64,000 nt of DNA from Thalassococcus arenae (GTDB lineage: Bacteria > Pseudomonadota > Alphaproteobacteria > Rhodobacterales > Rhodobacteraceae), in NCBI RefSeq assembly GCF_019104745.1, contig NZ_JAHRWL010000001.1, positions 682,001-746,000 on the forward strand. Direction: 5' to 3'. Every line of letters begins with the position of its first letter. Positions within the stretch are counted from its first letter, which is position 1. The translations under genes and the position numbers were made by a program. Below, piece after piece: positions 1-8,065 of the stretch. The notes beneath the pieces were generated by a model. The model saw only the letters and a program-made list of their open reading frames with translations, was not told where the DNA came from and ran no database searches.

Positions 1-749
1 TAGTGCTGAGGCGTCAGGCGGCGGCGCGGTTCCTGCTGGTCGACATAGGCACCCTCGGCGATGCAGATCAGCGCGTCATGCGCCTCGTACATGTCGGATT
101 TCGGGAAATAGACATCGTTGGTGGCGACCAGCGGCAGCCCCATCTCATAGGCCATCTCGACAAAGCCGCGTTCGGTCAGACGTTCGGCCTCGGGCGCGCT
201 GCCATCCTCGCCCGGGTGGCGCTGCAGTTCGACATAGAGCCGGTCGTGGTAGATGCCGTGCAGCCGGGTCAGCAAGGTCTGCGCCGCGGCGGCCTGCCCC
301 TGCTGCAACAACATGCCCACCGGCCCCTCGGGCCCGCCGCTGAGACAGATCAGCCCGTCGCCATGCCGTTGCAATTCGTCCAGCGTCACATGCGGCAACG
401 CGCCGTCCCGCCGCAGGTACAGGCACGAATTCAGCTTCATCAGATTCTCGTAGCCGGTCTCGTTCTGGGCCAGCAGGACGACCGGCGCGGGGTCGCGCGG
501 CCGCTGACCCGGTTCGGGCTCGACATGGCGCAGGTCGATCTGGCAGCCGATGATCGGCTGTACGCCCGCGCCGCTGGAGGCGACGGAAAACTCCAGCGCC
601 GCGAACAGGTTGTTGGTGTCGGTCACCGCCACCGCCGGCATATCTGCTTTCCGGCACAGGTCGGGCAGCGACTTGAGCCGGACCGCGCCTTCCAACAGCG
701 AATACTCGGTGTGGACGCGAAGGTGGATGAATCGGGGATCGCTGCTCAT
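1..749 (-). CDS. dnaE: DNA polymerase III subunit alpha, N-terminal part (cut by window edge)
   Basis: Catalytic subunit of the replicative DNA polymerase. Reading the minus strand from the ATG at 747-749 gives about 249 codons with no stop before the window edge. The protein begins MSSDPRFIHLRVHTEYSLLE, the typical start of the PHP domain of DnaE1, followed by AVTDTNNLFAALEF and the segment VVLLAQNETGYENLMKLNS. The error-prone DnaE2/ImuC type normally starts differently (ELQVTTNFSFLRG-like), so this is most likely the replicative enzyme. Only the PHP domain is present; the polymerase palm and C-terminal domains lie outside. The gene downstream of its start, at 795-1616, is on the same strand. 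Confidence 0.93.
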   Translation of the reverse strand, partial: MSSDPRFIHLRVHTEYSLLEGAVRLKSLPDLCRKADMPAVAVTDTNNLFAALEFSVASSGAGVQPIIGCQIDLRHVEPEPGQRPRDPAPVVLLAQNETGYENLMKLNSCLYLRRDGALPHVTLDELQRHGDGLICLSGGPEGPVGMLLQQGQAAAAQTLLTRLHGIYHDRLYVELQRHPGEDGSAPEAERLTERGFVEMAYEMGLPLVATNDVYFPKSDMYEAHDALICIAEGAYVDQQEPRRRLTPQH

Positions 750-794
750 GCCCCGAGGCTAGCCCAGCCCGCGGCGGGGCAAAAGGCGTGATGC

Positions 795-1616
795 TCAGGG
801 ATGCAGCGAATAACCCGTGACGGTTCCGCGCCAATACAGTTCGTGGCTGTCCGCCGTGCCGTAACCGACCTCGCCGCGCAGGGGAATGCGCCGCCCGCCG
901 ATCCGGTCGTAATCCCAGAACCGGCCATACCAGGGGCGCGCAATGACGGTGCCGTCCGGAGAGGTGGCGGGACGGTCCGGCGCCTCGACGAAGGCGATGT
1001 CGCCAGCGGAATCGAACGTGAAGGTGACGGCTGCGACCTCGGCACCGACAGCCAGGGAAACCGACACCTGGTCGGGGCCGATCTGCCGCCAGACCAGGTC
1101 GGGATTGTGCAGAATCGCGTCGGGCACCCAGGGCAACTCGGCAAGATAACGCATCGCCTCGGACCGGTCCAAGACGCCGCTCTGCATGTCGGCGACCGGA
1201 ACCGATCCGAACAACCGCGCCGCCAGACGCCCCTCGCCACCGGTATAGGCGTCGATCACCACCACCCTTGCAAAAGGCCCGACGCCCGCCAGGTCGGCGC
1301 GCCACAGAAATCCCGCCGTTCCCAGGCCGATCCATTGCTGCGCATTCATCGGCTGCCAGTCGGGCCGCGGCGCCAGGATCATCTCGGCCTCCTGGGTCAG
1401 GTGGACATAGCGCTGGCCACTGCCGCCCCCGCCATTGCGTTCCGCGAAGGCGGCGACGATCGGCGGCAGGTCGGCACGGGTCGCGGTGGCGACCGGACCA
1501 CCGGTGATCGCCCGGACCAAACCGTTCTGCAGCCGTGCCAGCCGCCACATGCCCAAGAGCTGGGCCATGGCCAGCGCGGCAAGAAGAACCAGAACGATCA
1601 GAAGTGCGAGTCGCAT
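795..1616 (-). CDS. Conserved protein of unknown function (DUF6544/DUF6920-like), N-terminally anchored or secreted
   Basis: A 273-residue protein. I placed the start at the ATG at 1614-1616 because the next residues (MRLALLIVLVLLAALAMAQL) form a hydrophobic anchor or signal sequence; reading further upstream gives low-complexity sequence without a domain. The rest is a soluble domain rich in W, R and acidic residues, with WIGLGTAGFLWRADLAG, RYLAELPWVPDAI and a C-terminal PLRGEVGYGTADSHELYWRG. That pattern resembles the uncharacterised DUF6544/DUF6920 group as I remember it; the family name is from memory and untested. It lies upstream of dnaE on the same strand. Function is not known. Confidence 0.7.
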   Translation of the reverse strand: MRLALLIVLVLLAALAMAQLLGMWRLARLQNGLVRAITGGPVATATRADLPPIVAAFAERNGGGGSGQRYVHLTQEAEMILAPRPDWQPMNAQQWIGLGTAGFLWRADLAGVGPFARVVVIDAYTGGEGRLAARLFGSVPVADMQSGVLDRSEAMRYLAELPWVPDAILHNPDLVWRQIGPDQVSVSLAVGAEVAAVTFTFDSAGDIAFVEAPDRPATSPDGTVIARPWYGRFWDYDRIGGRRIPLRGEVGYGTADSHELYWRGTVTGYSLHP

Positions 1617-1862
1617 GACCCGATCTTGGTCTCTGGCTACTGCGCGAACCTTGATCTGGCGCATGCCGCCTTCGATCCGGTCGACCGAATAACCGGCAAC
1701 AACCGCGCAAGGCCCGACGCGATCCCAGTTTCCGCTTGCGTCGGCGCGGCGCCCGCTCCTAGGCTTGCGGCGAAAAACGCAACCACGCGCGTCTTCTACG
1801 CCGCATCGAGGGCGCGCAACCCGATCTTCGGGGGCACTTGGTAAGGCGGCAGGTTTATCGAC

Positions 1863-3278
1863 ATGGACATCACCTTTCTTCTCAACGGAGAGAGCGTGAC
1901 GCTGCAACATCCGGAACCGACCGCAACCCTGCTGGATTGGCTTCGTGACACGCGCGGGCTGACCGGGACAAAGGAAGGCTGCAACGAAGGCGATTGCGGC
2001 GCCTGCACCGTGATGGTCACGGACGGCGACGGCGCACGACCGTTCAACGCCTGCATCCTGTTCCTGCCGCAATTGCACGGCAAGGCTGTGCGCACCGTCG
2101 AAGGCATCTCCGGCCCGGATGGCAGCCTGCACCCGGTGCAGCGCGCGATGATCGACCACCATGGCAGCCAATGCGGCTTTTGCACGCCCGGCTTCGTGGT
2201 CTCGATGGCCACCGCGCATCTGAACGCGGAAACCGATTACGACGACGCGCTGGCAGGCAATCTGTGCCGCTGTACCGGTTACGCACCGATCATCCGCGCC
2301 GCGCAATCCGCAGCCGGGCACCCCGCCCCGGACTGGATGCGGGACGACCTGCCCTTCTCTGGTTCCGAAATATCCTCAGGGGGGCTCGGCCTTGCCGAGC
2401 GGGGGGCAGACAGCCCCCCTGCGCCGTTCCACGCGCCCGAAACGGCGGACGATCTTGCCGAGCTTTACGCCCGGCACGCGGGCGCCACGCTGGTCGCGGG
2501 CGCCACGGATGTCGGTCTTTGGGTGACCAAGCAGATGCGCGATCCGGGCGAGGTGATCTTTCTGGGCCGCTGCGCCGATCTGCAAGGGATCGAGGAAACC
2601 GCTGCCGGGCTGCGGATCGGCGCCGGGGTGACGATGGATCGCGTGCTGCGCGCGGTTCAGACACGCCACCCGTCCTACGCGCAGATGCTGCGGCGCTACG
2701 GTTCGGTCCAGGTTCGTGCGGCGGCGACGATCGGCGGCAACATCGCCAACGGCTCGCCCATCGGGGACAATCCGCCGCCGCTGATCGCGCTCGGCGCGAC
2801 GCTGCATTTGCGATTCCGCGATACCCGGCGCGAGCTGCCTCTGGAGGAATTCTTTCTCGATTACGGCAAGCAGGACCGCCACCCCGGAGAATTCGTCGAG
2901 GCGGTGACGATCCCCGTCCAGGCCGACCGGCTGCGGGTCTACAAGCTGTCGAAACGCTTCGACCAGGATATCTCGGCGGTCTGCGGCGCATTCAACATCG
3001 CCGTTTCCGACGGTGTGGTGCAATCGGCGCGGATCGCCTTCGGCGGGATGGCGGGCATCCCGAAACGCGCCAGCGCGGTCGAGGCCGCACTAACCGGTCA
3101 ACCCTGGAACGAAGACGGCGTCGCCGCCACCTGGGATGCGTGGGAAGACGATTTCGCACCCCTGTCCGACATGCGCGCCAGCGCGTCCTACAGACTGACC
3201 ACGGCGCGCAACATGCTGTCGCGCTTCCTGCTCGAGGATCTGGGTGCCGAAACCGATGTCCGGAGGGTTTCGCCATGA
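1863..3278 (+). CDS. xdhA: Xanthine dehydrogenase small subunit (2Fe-2S and FAD)
   Basis: Electron-transfer subunit of xanthine dehydrogenase, which oxidises hypoxanthine and xanthine to urate in the cytoplasm and passes electrons to NAD through two 2Fe-2S centres and FAD. It has 471 residues. The plant-type ferredoxin cluster cysteines are C40, C45, C48 and C64; the second cluster uses C104, C107, C135 and C137 (CGFCTPGF and CRCTGY). The FAD domain follows from about residue 190, with VAGATDVGLWVTKQMRDP and TIGGNIANGSPIGDNPP. Residues about 163-188, in the linker between the domains, are encoded by a palindromic DNA element also found in xdhB. The stop codon overlaps the xdhB start by 4 bases. 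First gene of a purine operon. Confidence 0.96.
   Translation: MDITFLLNGESVTLQHPEPTATLLDWLRDTRGLTGTKEGCNEGDCGACTVMVTDGDGARPFNACILFLPQLHGKAVRTVEGISGPDGSLHPVQRAMIDHHGSQCGFCTPGFVVSMATAHLNAETDYDDALAGNLCRCTGYAPIIRAAQSAAGHPAPDWMRDDLPFSGSEISSGGLGLAERGADSPPAPFHAPETADDLAELYARHAGATLVAGATDVGLWVTKQMRDPGEVIFLGRCADLQGIEETAAGLRIGAGVTMDRVLRAVQTRHPSYAQMLRRYGSVQVRAAATIGGNIANGSPIGDNPPPLIALGATLHLRFRDTRRELPLEEFFLDYGKQDRHPGEFVEAVTIPVQADRLRVYKLSKRFDQDISAVCGAFNIAVSDGVVQSARIAFGGMAGIPKRASAVEAALTGQPWNEDGVAATWDAWEDDFAPLSDMRASASYRLTTARNMLSRFLLEDLGAETDVRRVSP
2351..2420 (+). repeat. Palindromic mini-element inserted in frame in xdhA (copy 1)
   Basis: A stretch of about 70 bp made of a conserved arm (TTCTCTGGTTC then GAAATATCCTC), a short hairpin (CTCGGC, CTT, GCCGAG) and a G/C-run hairpin (GGGGGGC to GCCCCCC). 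It is almost identical to the reverse complement of 4421-4490 in xdhB. It is read through in frame and encodes the linker between the 2Fe-2S and FAD domains. The internal dyads and the inter-gene similarity are directly visible; the idea that it is a dispersed element is inferred. Confidence 0.85.
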
Positions 3279-5623
3279 GCGTCTCGAACCCGCTGCCCCA
3301 TGACGCAGCCCGGCTGCATGTCACCGGAACCGCGCGGTATGTCGACGATATCCCGACACCGCGCGGCTGCCTTTACCTGGCCTTCGGGCTGAGCACGGTG
3401 GCGGCGGGCCGGATCACCGCGCTCGATCTCGACGCGGTGCGCGCTGCGCCCGGCGTCGTCGGCGTCTGGGAGGCCGCGGACCTGCCGTCGGATTGCGATT
3501 GCTCGCCTTCGGCGCATGACGAACCCTTGTTGTCGGGCAACAGCATCCGCTATTGCGGCCAACCGGTCTTTCTGGTCGCCGCCACCAGCCATCACACCGC
3601 CCGCCGCGCGGCGCGACTGGCCAGGATCGAGGTACAGGAGCGCGATGCGGTCCTGAACGTCGAAGATGCGCTGGACACCGACAGCCGGTTCGAGGACGGG
3701 CCGCTGGTCTGGGAACGCGGCGATGCGGGCGAGGCGATCGACGATGCGCCGCACCGCGTCGAAGGCCAGATCGCCATCGGCGGGCAGGAGCATTTCTATC
3801 TCGAAGGCCAATGCGCGCTGGCCCTGCCGCAGGAAGACGGCGACATGCTGGTGCATGCCTCGACCCAGCACCCGACCGAGATCCAGCACAAGGTGGCCCA
3901 TGCGCTTGGCCTGCCGATGCACGCGGTGCGGGTGGAAACCCGACGCATGGGCGGCGGGTTCGGCGGCAAGGAAAGCCAGGGCAACGCCCTGGCCGTGGCC
4001 TGCGCCGTGGTCGCTGCCGCCACCGGCCGGCCGGCCAAGATGCGGTACGACCGCGACGACGATTTCATGATCACCGGCAAGCGTCACGATTTCCGCATCG
4101 AATACAGTGCCGGGTTCGACGATGACGGCCGGCTGCGTGGTGTGGAATTTGTCCACCTGGTGCGCTGCGGATGGGCGCAGGACCTGTCGCTGCCGGTGGC
4201 CGACCGCGCCATGCTGCATGCCGACAACGCCTATGACCTGCCCGCGGTGCGGATCGAGTCGCACCGTCTGAAAACCAACACGCAAAGCGCCACCGCCTTT
4301 CGCGGCTTCGGCGGCCCGCAGGGGATGCTGGGGATCGAACGGGTGATGGACCACGTCGCCCATGTGCTGGGACGTGATCCGTTGGAGGTGCGGCGGGTGA
4401 ACTACTATCCCGGCGTGGGAGGGGGGCTGTCTGCCCCCCGCTCGGCAAAGCCGAGCCCCCCCGAGGATATTTCCGAACCAGAGAAGCAGGGGATCACCCC
4501 GTATGGCCAGCCGGTCGAGGATTTCATCCTGCACGAGATGACCGAACGGTTGGCTCGGACCAGCGACTACGCGGCGCGGCGGGCGGCGGTGGCGGACTGG
4601 AACGACAGCCATCCGGTGCTGAAGCGCGGCATCGCGCTGACCCCGGTGAAGTTCGGTATTTCCTTCACGCTGACCCATCTCAACCAGGCCGGCGCGCTTG
4701 TTCATGTCTACCAGGACGGCTCGGTCGCGATGAACCATGGCGGGACCGAGATGGGCCAGGGTCTGTTCCAGAAGGTGGCGCAGGTGGCAGCCGACCGTTT
4801 CGGCCTGCCGCCGGAGGCGATCCGCATTACCGCCACCGATACGGCCAAGGTGCCCAACACGTCGGCTACGGCGGCCTCGTCGGGGTCGGATCTGAACGGC
4901 ATGGCGGTGCGCGCGGCCTGCGACACGATCCGCGACCGGATGGCGGCCTACCTTGCGACGTTGCACCAGAGCACGGCCGACAGGGTGACCTTTACCGATG
5001 GGCAAGTCGACGTCGCCGGGCGGTCCATGTCGTTCGCCGACGCCGCACGGCTTTGCTACGAAGGCCGCGTCAGCCTGTCATCGACGGGCTTCTACAAGAC
5101 GCCCAAGCTCAGTTGGGATCGGAAAAAGGGTGAAGGCCGGCCGTTTTTCTACTTTGCCTACGGCGCGGCCTGCACCGAGGTGGCGATCGACACGCTGACC
5201 GGGGAATACCGCATCCTGCGCGCGGATATCCTGCATGATTGCGGACGGTCGCTGAACCCGGCGATCGATACCGGCCAGATCGAGGGCGGCTATGTGCAGG
5301 GCGCCGGCTGGCTGACCACCGAGGAGCTGGTCTGGGACGAGACCGGACGGCTGCGCACGCATGCGCCGTCGACCTACAAGATCCCCGCCTGTTCGGACCG
5401 GCCGGCAGTGTTCAACGTCGCGCTGTGGGATGGCGAGAACCGCGAGAACACGATCTATCGTTCCAAGGCCGTGGGCGAACCGCCCTTCATGCTGGGCATC
5501 TCGGCCTTCCTGGCGCTGTCCGACGCGGTGGCGGCCTGCGGACCGGGCTACCCCGCGCTGAACGCGCCCGCCACCACCGAAGAGGTGCTGAACGCGGTGG
5601 GGAGAGCGCGCGATGGCGCTTGA
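3275..5623 (+). CDS. xdhB: Xanthine dehydrogenase large subunit (molybdopterin binding)
   Basis: Molybdenum-cofactor subunit where xanthine is hydroxylated; it pairs with XdhA. It has 782 residues, close to the Rhodobacter enzyme. The start is the ATG at 3275, which overlaps the xdhA stop (ATGA). Landmarks are GTARYVDDIPTPRGCLYLAF near the N-terminus, the cofactor loop FRGFGGPQG with R343, MGQGLFQKVAQVAADRFG and the catalytic glutamate E735 in AVGEPPFMLGIS. Residues about 382-406, just after NYYPG and before ITPYGQPVEDF, are encoded by the second, inverted copy of the palindromic element; most relatives have a much shorter loop here. The stop lies 11 bases inside xdhC, so translation is probably coupled. 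Confidence 0.96.
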   Translation: MSVSNPLPHDAARLHVTGTARYVDDIPTPRGCLYLAFGLSTVAAGRITALDLDAVRAAPGVVGVWEAADLPSDCDCSPSAHDEPLLSGNSIRYCGQPVFLVAATSHHTARRAARLARIEVQERDAVLNVEDALDTDSRFEDGPLVWERGDAGEAIDDAPHRVEGQIAIGGQEHFYLEGQCALALPQEDGDMLVHASTQHPTEIQHKVAHALGLPMHAVRVETRRMGGGFGGKESQGNALAVACAVVAAATGRPAKMRYDRDDDFMITGKRHDFRIEYSAGFDDDGRLRGVEFVHLVRCGWAQDLSLPVADRAMLHADNAYDLPAVRIESHRLKTNTQSATAFRGFGGPQGMLGIERVMDHVAHVLGRDPLEVRRVNYYPGVGGGLSAPRSAKPSPPEDISEPEKQGITPYGQPVEDFILHEMTERLARTSDYAARRAAVADWNDSHPVLKRGIALTPVKFGISFTLTHLNQAGALVHVYQDGSVAMNHGGTEMGQGLFQKVAQVAADRFGLPPEAIRITATDTAKVPNTSATAASSGSDLNGMAVRAACDTIRDRMAAYLATLHQSTADRVTFTDGQVDVAGRSMSFADAARLCYEGRVSLSSTGFYKTPKLSWDRKKGEGRPFFYFAYGAACTEVAIDTLTGEYRILRADILHDCGRSLNPAIDTGQIEGGYVQGAGWLTTEELVWDETGRLRTHAPSTYKIPACSDRPAVFNVALWDGENRENTIYRSKAVGEPPFMLGISAFLALSDAVAACGPGYPALNAPATTEEVLNAVGRARDGA
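4421..4490 (-). repeat. Palindromic mini-element inserted in frame in xdhB (copy 2, inverted)
   Basis: The reverse complement reads nearly the same as 2351-2420: TTCTCTGGTTC, GAAATATCCTC, then the CTCGGC/GCCGAG hairpin and the GGGGGGC/GCCCCCC hairpin. I count only a few substitutions and a two-base length difference near one end. The copy keeps the xdhB frame open and encodes GGLSAPRSAKPSPPEDISEP. It makes, with copy 1, an inverted repeat pair separated by about 2.0 kb. Confidence 0.85.
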
Positions 5624-6563
5624 TCTCGATGCCTTGCGCGATGCGGTGGCCGCCCACGGCCGGGTGGCACGGGTCGTCGTGGCCGAGGTGCGCGGCTCGG
5701 CCCCGCGCGAGGTGGGTGCGGCGATGCTGGTCTGGTCGGAATGCGACGGTTTCGGGCAGTCGGGCACGATCGGCGGCGGCGCGCTTGAATACGAAGCGGT
5801 GGCACGGGCCTTCGCGCGGCAGGGGCTTTCGCGGCACCCTCTCGGGCCGTCCCTGGGGCAATGCTGCGGCGGTGCGGTGGCGCTCTGGACCGAGCATTTC
5901 GACGCGGCCGCATTGGACGCCCTGCAAGGCGAAACCGTCTTTGCGCGCGGACCGGGCGCAATGCCGTTGGGCGTGGCGCGTATTCTGGATCGTGCCCGAG
6001 CGCGCGGCGAAGCACCGGTGGCGCAACTGGTGCAAGGCTGGATGGTAGAGGCCATCGCCGCGCAGCGCATGCCGCTCTGGATCTGGGGCGCGGGCCATGT
6101 CGGGCGGGCCATCGTCGACGTGGTCGCGCCGCTGCATCGACACGACATCACCTGGGTGGATACCGGCCCGGGACGGTTTCCGCAGGACATCCCCGCCGGT
6201 GTGACCGCCCTGCCCGCCACGGACCCGGTGCTGTTGATGCCGCGCGCGCCCGACGACGCGGCCCACCTGGTGCTGACCTACAGCCACGAACTGGACCTGC
6301 GCCTGTGCGATGCCCTGCTGCGCCACAGGTTCGGATGGGCCGGGCTGATCGGGTCGGACACCAAAAAGGCGCGCTTTGCCAGCCGGCTGCGCGCGCTTGG
6401 CCACGCCGATGCAACCATCGCGCGCATCGCCTGCCCGATCGGCGACAAATCCCTGGGCAAGCAGCCCCAGGCCATTGCCATCGGGGTCGCCGCGCAGCTA
6501 CTGAAGATGGGGACAGGGAAGAACACGGCTTGGACGACATCCTCCTCAGCATCGACGGCCTGA
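5613..6563 (+). CDS. xdhC: Xanthine dehydrogenase accessory protein XdhC
   Basis: Chaperone that binds the molybdenum cofactor, promotes its sulfuration and inserts it into XdhB. It has 316 residues, the usual size. The N-terminal part carries VVVAEVRGSAPREVGAAMLV and SGTIGGGALEYEA; a C-terminal Rossmann-like part starts at LWIWGAGHVGRAIVDVVAP (GxGxxG) and ends with CPIGDKSLGKQPQAIAIGVAAQLL. The start ATG at 5613 overlaps the xdhB end by 11 bases, and its 3' end overlaps the next gene by 34 bases if the TTG start is right. This is consistent with one transcript. Confidence 0.94.
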   Translation: MALDLDALRDAVAAHGRVARVVVAEVRGSAPREVGAAMLVWSECDGFGQSGTIGGGALEYEAVARAFARQGLSRHPLGPSLGQCCGGAVALWTEHFDAAALDALQGETVFARGPGAMPLGVARILDRARARGEAPVAQLVQGWMVEAIAAQRMPLWIWGAGHVGRAIVDVVAPLHRHDITWVDTGPGRFPQDIPAGVTALPATDPVLLMPRAPDDAAHLVLTYSHELDLRLCDALLRHRFGWAGLIGSDTKKARFASRLRALGHADATIARIACPIGDKSLGKQPQAIAIGVAAQLLKMGTGKNTAWTTSSSASTA

Positions 6564-8065
6564 CCAAGGCCTATCCCGGCGTGATCGCCAATGACGGCGT
6601 GTCCTTCGCCATCCGGCGCAGCGAGATTCACGCGTTGCTGGGCGAAAACGGCGCGGGCAAGTCCACACTGGTCAAGATGATCTTCGGACTGGTCGCGCCG
6701 GACAGCGGTTCGATGACCTACGATGGCGCCCCCTATGCGCCGGCCGAACCCAGCGAAGCCCGGCGCGCCGGGGTGGCGATGGTGTTTCAGCATTTCTCGC
6801 TTTTCGACGCGCTCAGCGTGGCCGAGAACGTGGCCCTGGGGATGGAAAAGCCGCCCGGCCTTCGCGACCTGGCCCGGCAGATACGCGCGGTATCGGAAAC
6901 CTACGGCCTGCCGCTCGATCCCGGCCGCATCGTCGGCACCTTGTCGGCGGGCGAACGCCAGCGGGTCGAGATCATCCGCTGCCTGCTGCAGAATCCGCGC
7001 CTGCTGATCATGGATGAGCCGACCAGCGTTCTGACGCCGCAGGAAGTCGACATCCTGTTCCAGACCCTGCGCAAGCTGAAGGCCGAGGGCACATCGATCC
7101 TCTACATCTCGCACAAGCTGGAAGAAATCCGCGCGCTGTGCGACCACGCCACGATCTTGCGGCTGGGCAAGGTGGTAGGCACCTGCACACCGGCCGAGAC
7201 GACGGCACGCGCGATGGCGGAAATGATGGTCGGGGCGAGCTTTTCCGCTCCGCAGGCCCGCGGCACGACACCGGGCGAGGTGATGCTGGAGGTCAGGGGG
7301 CTGAGCCTGCCGGCGCCCGGCGCCTTCGGCACGCCGTTGCGCGATGTCGGTTTCGCAGTGCGCACAGGCGAAATCCTGGGGATCGGCGGCGTGGCGGGCA
7401 ACGGGCAGGATGAATTGCTGGCGGCGTTGTCGGGGGAACGCGCGGCACCCGCCGGGTCGATCTGGCTGGAAGGGACCGATGTCAGCCGGGCCGGCCCGGT
7501 GGCACGGCGGGGAATGGGGTGTTTGTCGGGCCCCGAAGAACGGCTGGGCCACGCCGCGGCACCCAACATGACGTTGACGGAAAACGGCATCCTGACGGCG
7601 GCTTTGCGTGAACGGCTGGTGCACCGAGGTTTCATCCGCTGGCCGCAGGCGCGCGCTTTCGCGCAACGCGTGATCGACCGGTTCGACGTGCGCACCCCGG
7701 GCACCGAGGTGGCGGCACGGGCGCTGTCGGGCGGCAACCTGCAGAAATACGTGGTCGGCCGGGAAATCGTGCAGAATCCCCGCGTGCTTGTCATCAACCA
7801 GCCGACCTGGGGCGTCGACGCCGCCGCCGCAGCGGCGATCCGGCAGGCGCTGCTGGACCTGGCGGCGGACGGTGCCGCGATCGTTGTCATCAGTCAGGAT
7901 CTGGACGAACTGATGGAAATCGCCGACCGTTTCGCGGCGTTGAACGAAGGTCGGCTGTCGCCCGCCCGGGCGGTGTCAGACCTGGACATCGAGCAGATCG
8001 GGCTGATGATGGGCGGCGCGCATGACATGGAAGTCGCCCATGTCGGTTCGGCGGGGGCTGCATGA
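6530..8065 (+). CDS. BMP-family nucleoside/purine ABC importer, ATP-binding protein (two ABC domains)
   Basis: Drives uptake by the permeases encoded just downstream; the family (YufO/NupO, RbsA-like) has two fused ABC domains. The first has Walker A GENGAGKST, signature LSAGERQRVEI and Walker B LLIMDEPTSVL. The second has a decayed Walker A (GGVAGNGQDE), signature LSGGNLQKYVVG and NQPTWGVD instead of a DE pair, which is usual for this family. There is no good ATG before the first strand; TTG at 6530 gives LDDILLSIDGLTKAYPGV and has AGGGA upstream, so I chose it (511 residues). Linkage to xdhABC points to xanthine, hypoxanthine or a nucleoside as substrate; that part is inference. Confidence 0.93.
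   Translation: MDDILLSIDGLTKAYPGVIANDGVSFAIRRSEIHALLGENGAGKSTLVKMIFGLVAPDSGSMTYDGAPYAPAEPSEARRAGVAMVFQHFSLFDALSVAENVALGMEKPPGLRDLARQIRAVSETYGLPLDPGRIVGTLSAGERQRVEIIRCLLQNPRLLIMDEPTSVLTPQEVDILFQTLRKLKAEGTSILYISHKLEEIRALCDHATILRLGKVVGTCTPAETTARAMAEMMVGASFSAPQARGTTPGEVMLEVRGLSLPAPGAFGTPLRDVGFAVRTGEILGIGGVAGNGQDELLAALSGERAAPAGSIWLEGTDVSRAGPVARRGMGCLSGPEERLGHAAAPNMTLTENGILTAALRERLVHRGFIRWPQARAFAQRVIDRFDVRTPGTEVAARALSGGNLQKYVVGREIVQNPRVLVINQPTWGVDAAAAAAIRQALLDLAADGAAIVVISQDLDELMEIADRFAALNEGRLSPARAVSDLDIEQIGLMMGGAHDMEVAHVGSAGAA

Noticed and set aside
1617-1862. Search for a purine riboswitch upstream of xdhA
   Set aside because: No conserved three-stem purine core or terminator-like switch is visible in the 246-bp gap; the region shows nothing specific.
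3188-5005. Long minus-strand open frame (605 codons) opposite xdhB and similar plus-strand open frame from 1994
   Set aside because: Shadows of xdhA/xdhB in a GC-rich genome. Shared peptide-like runs in both frames (for example WFRNIL/WFGNIL) arise only because the palindromic element is inverted between the two genes.
7260-8065. Second ABC domain with broken Walker A and NQ instead of DE looks like a decayed enzyme
   Set aside because: This asymmetry is normal for the BMP/ribose-type double ATPases and is not evidence of loss of function.
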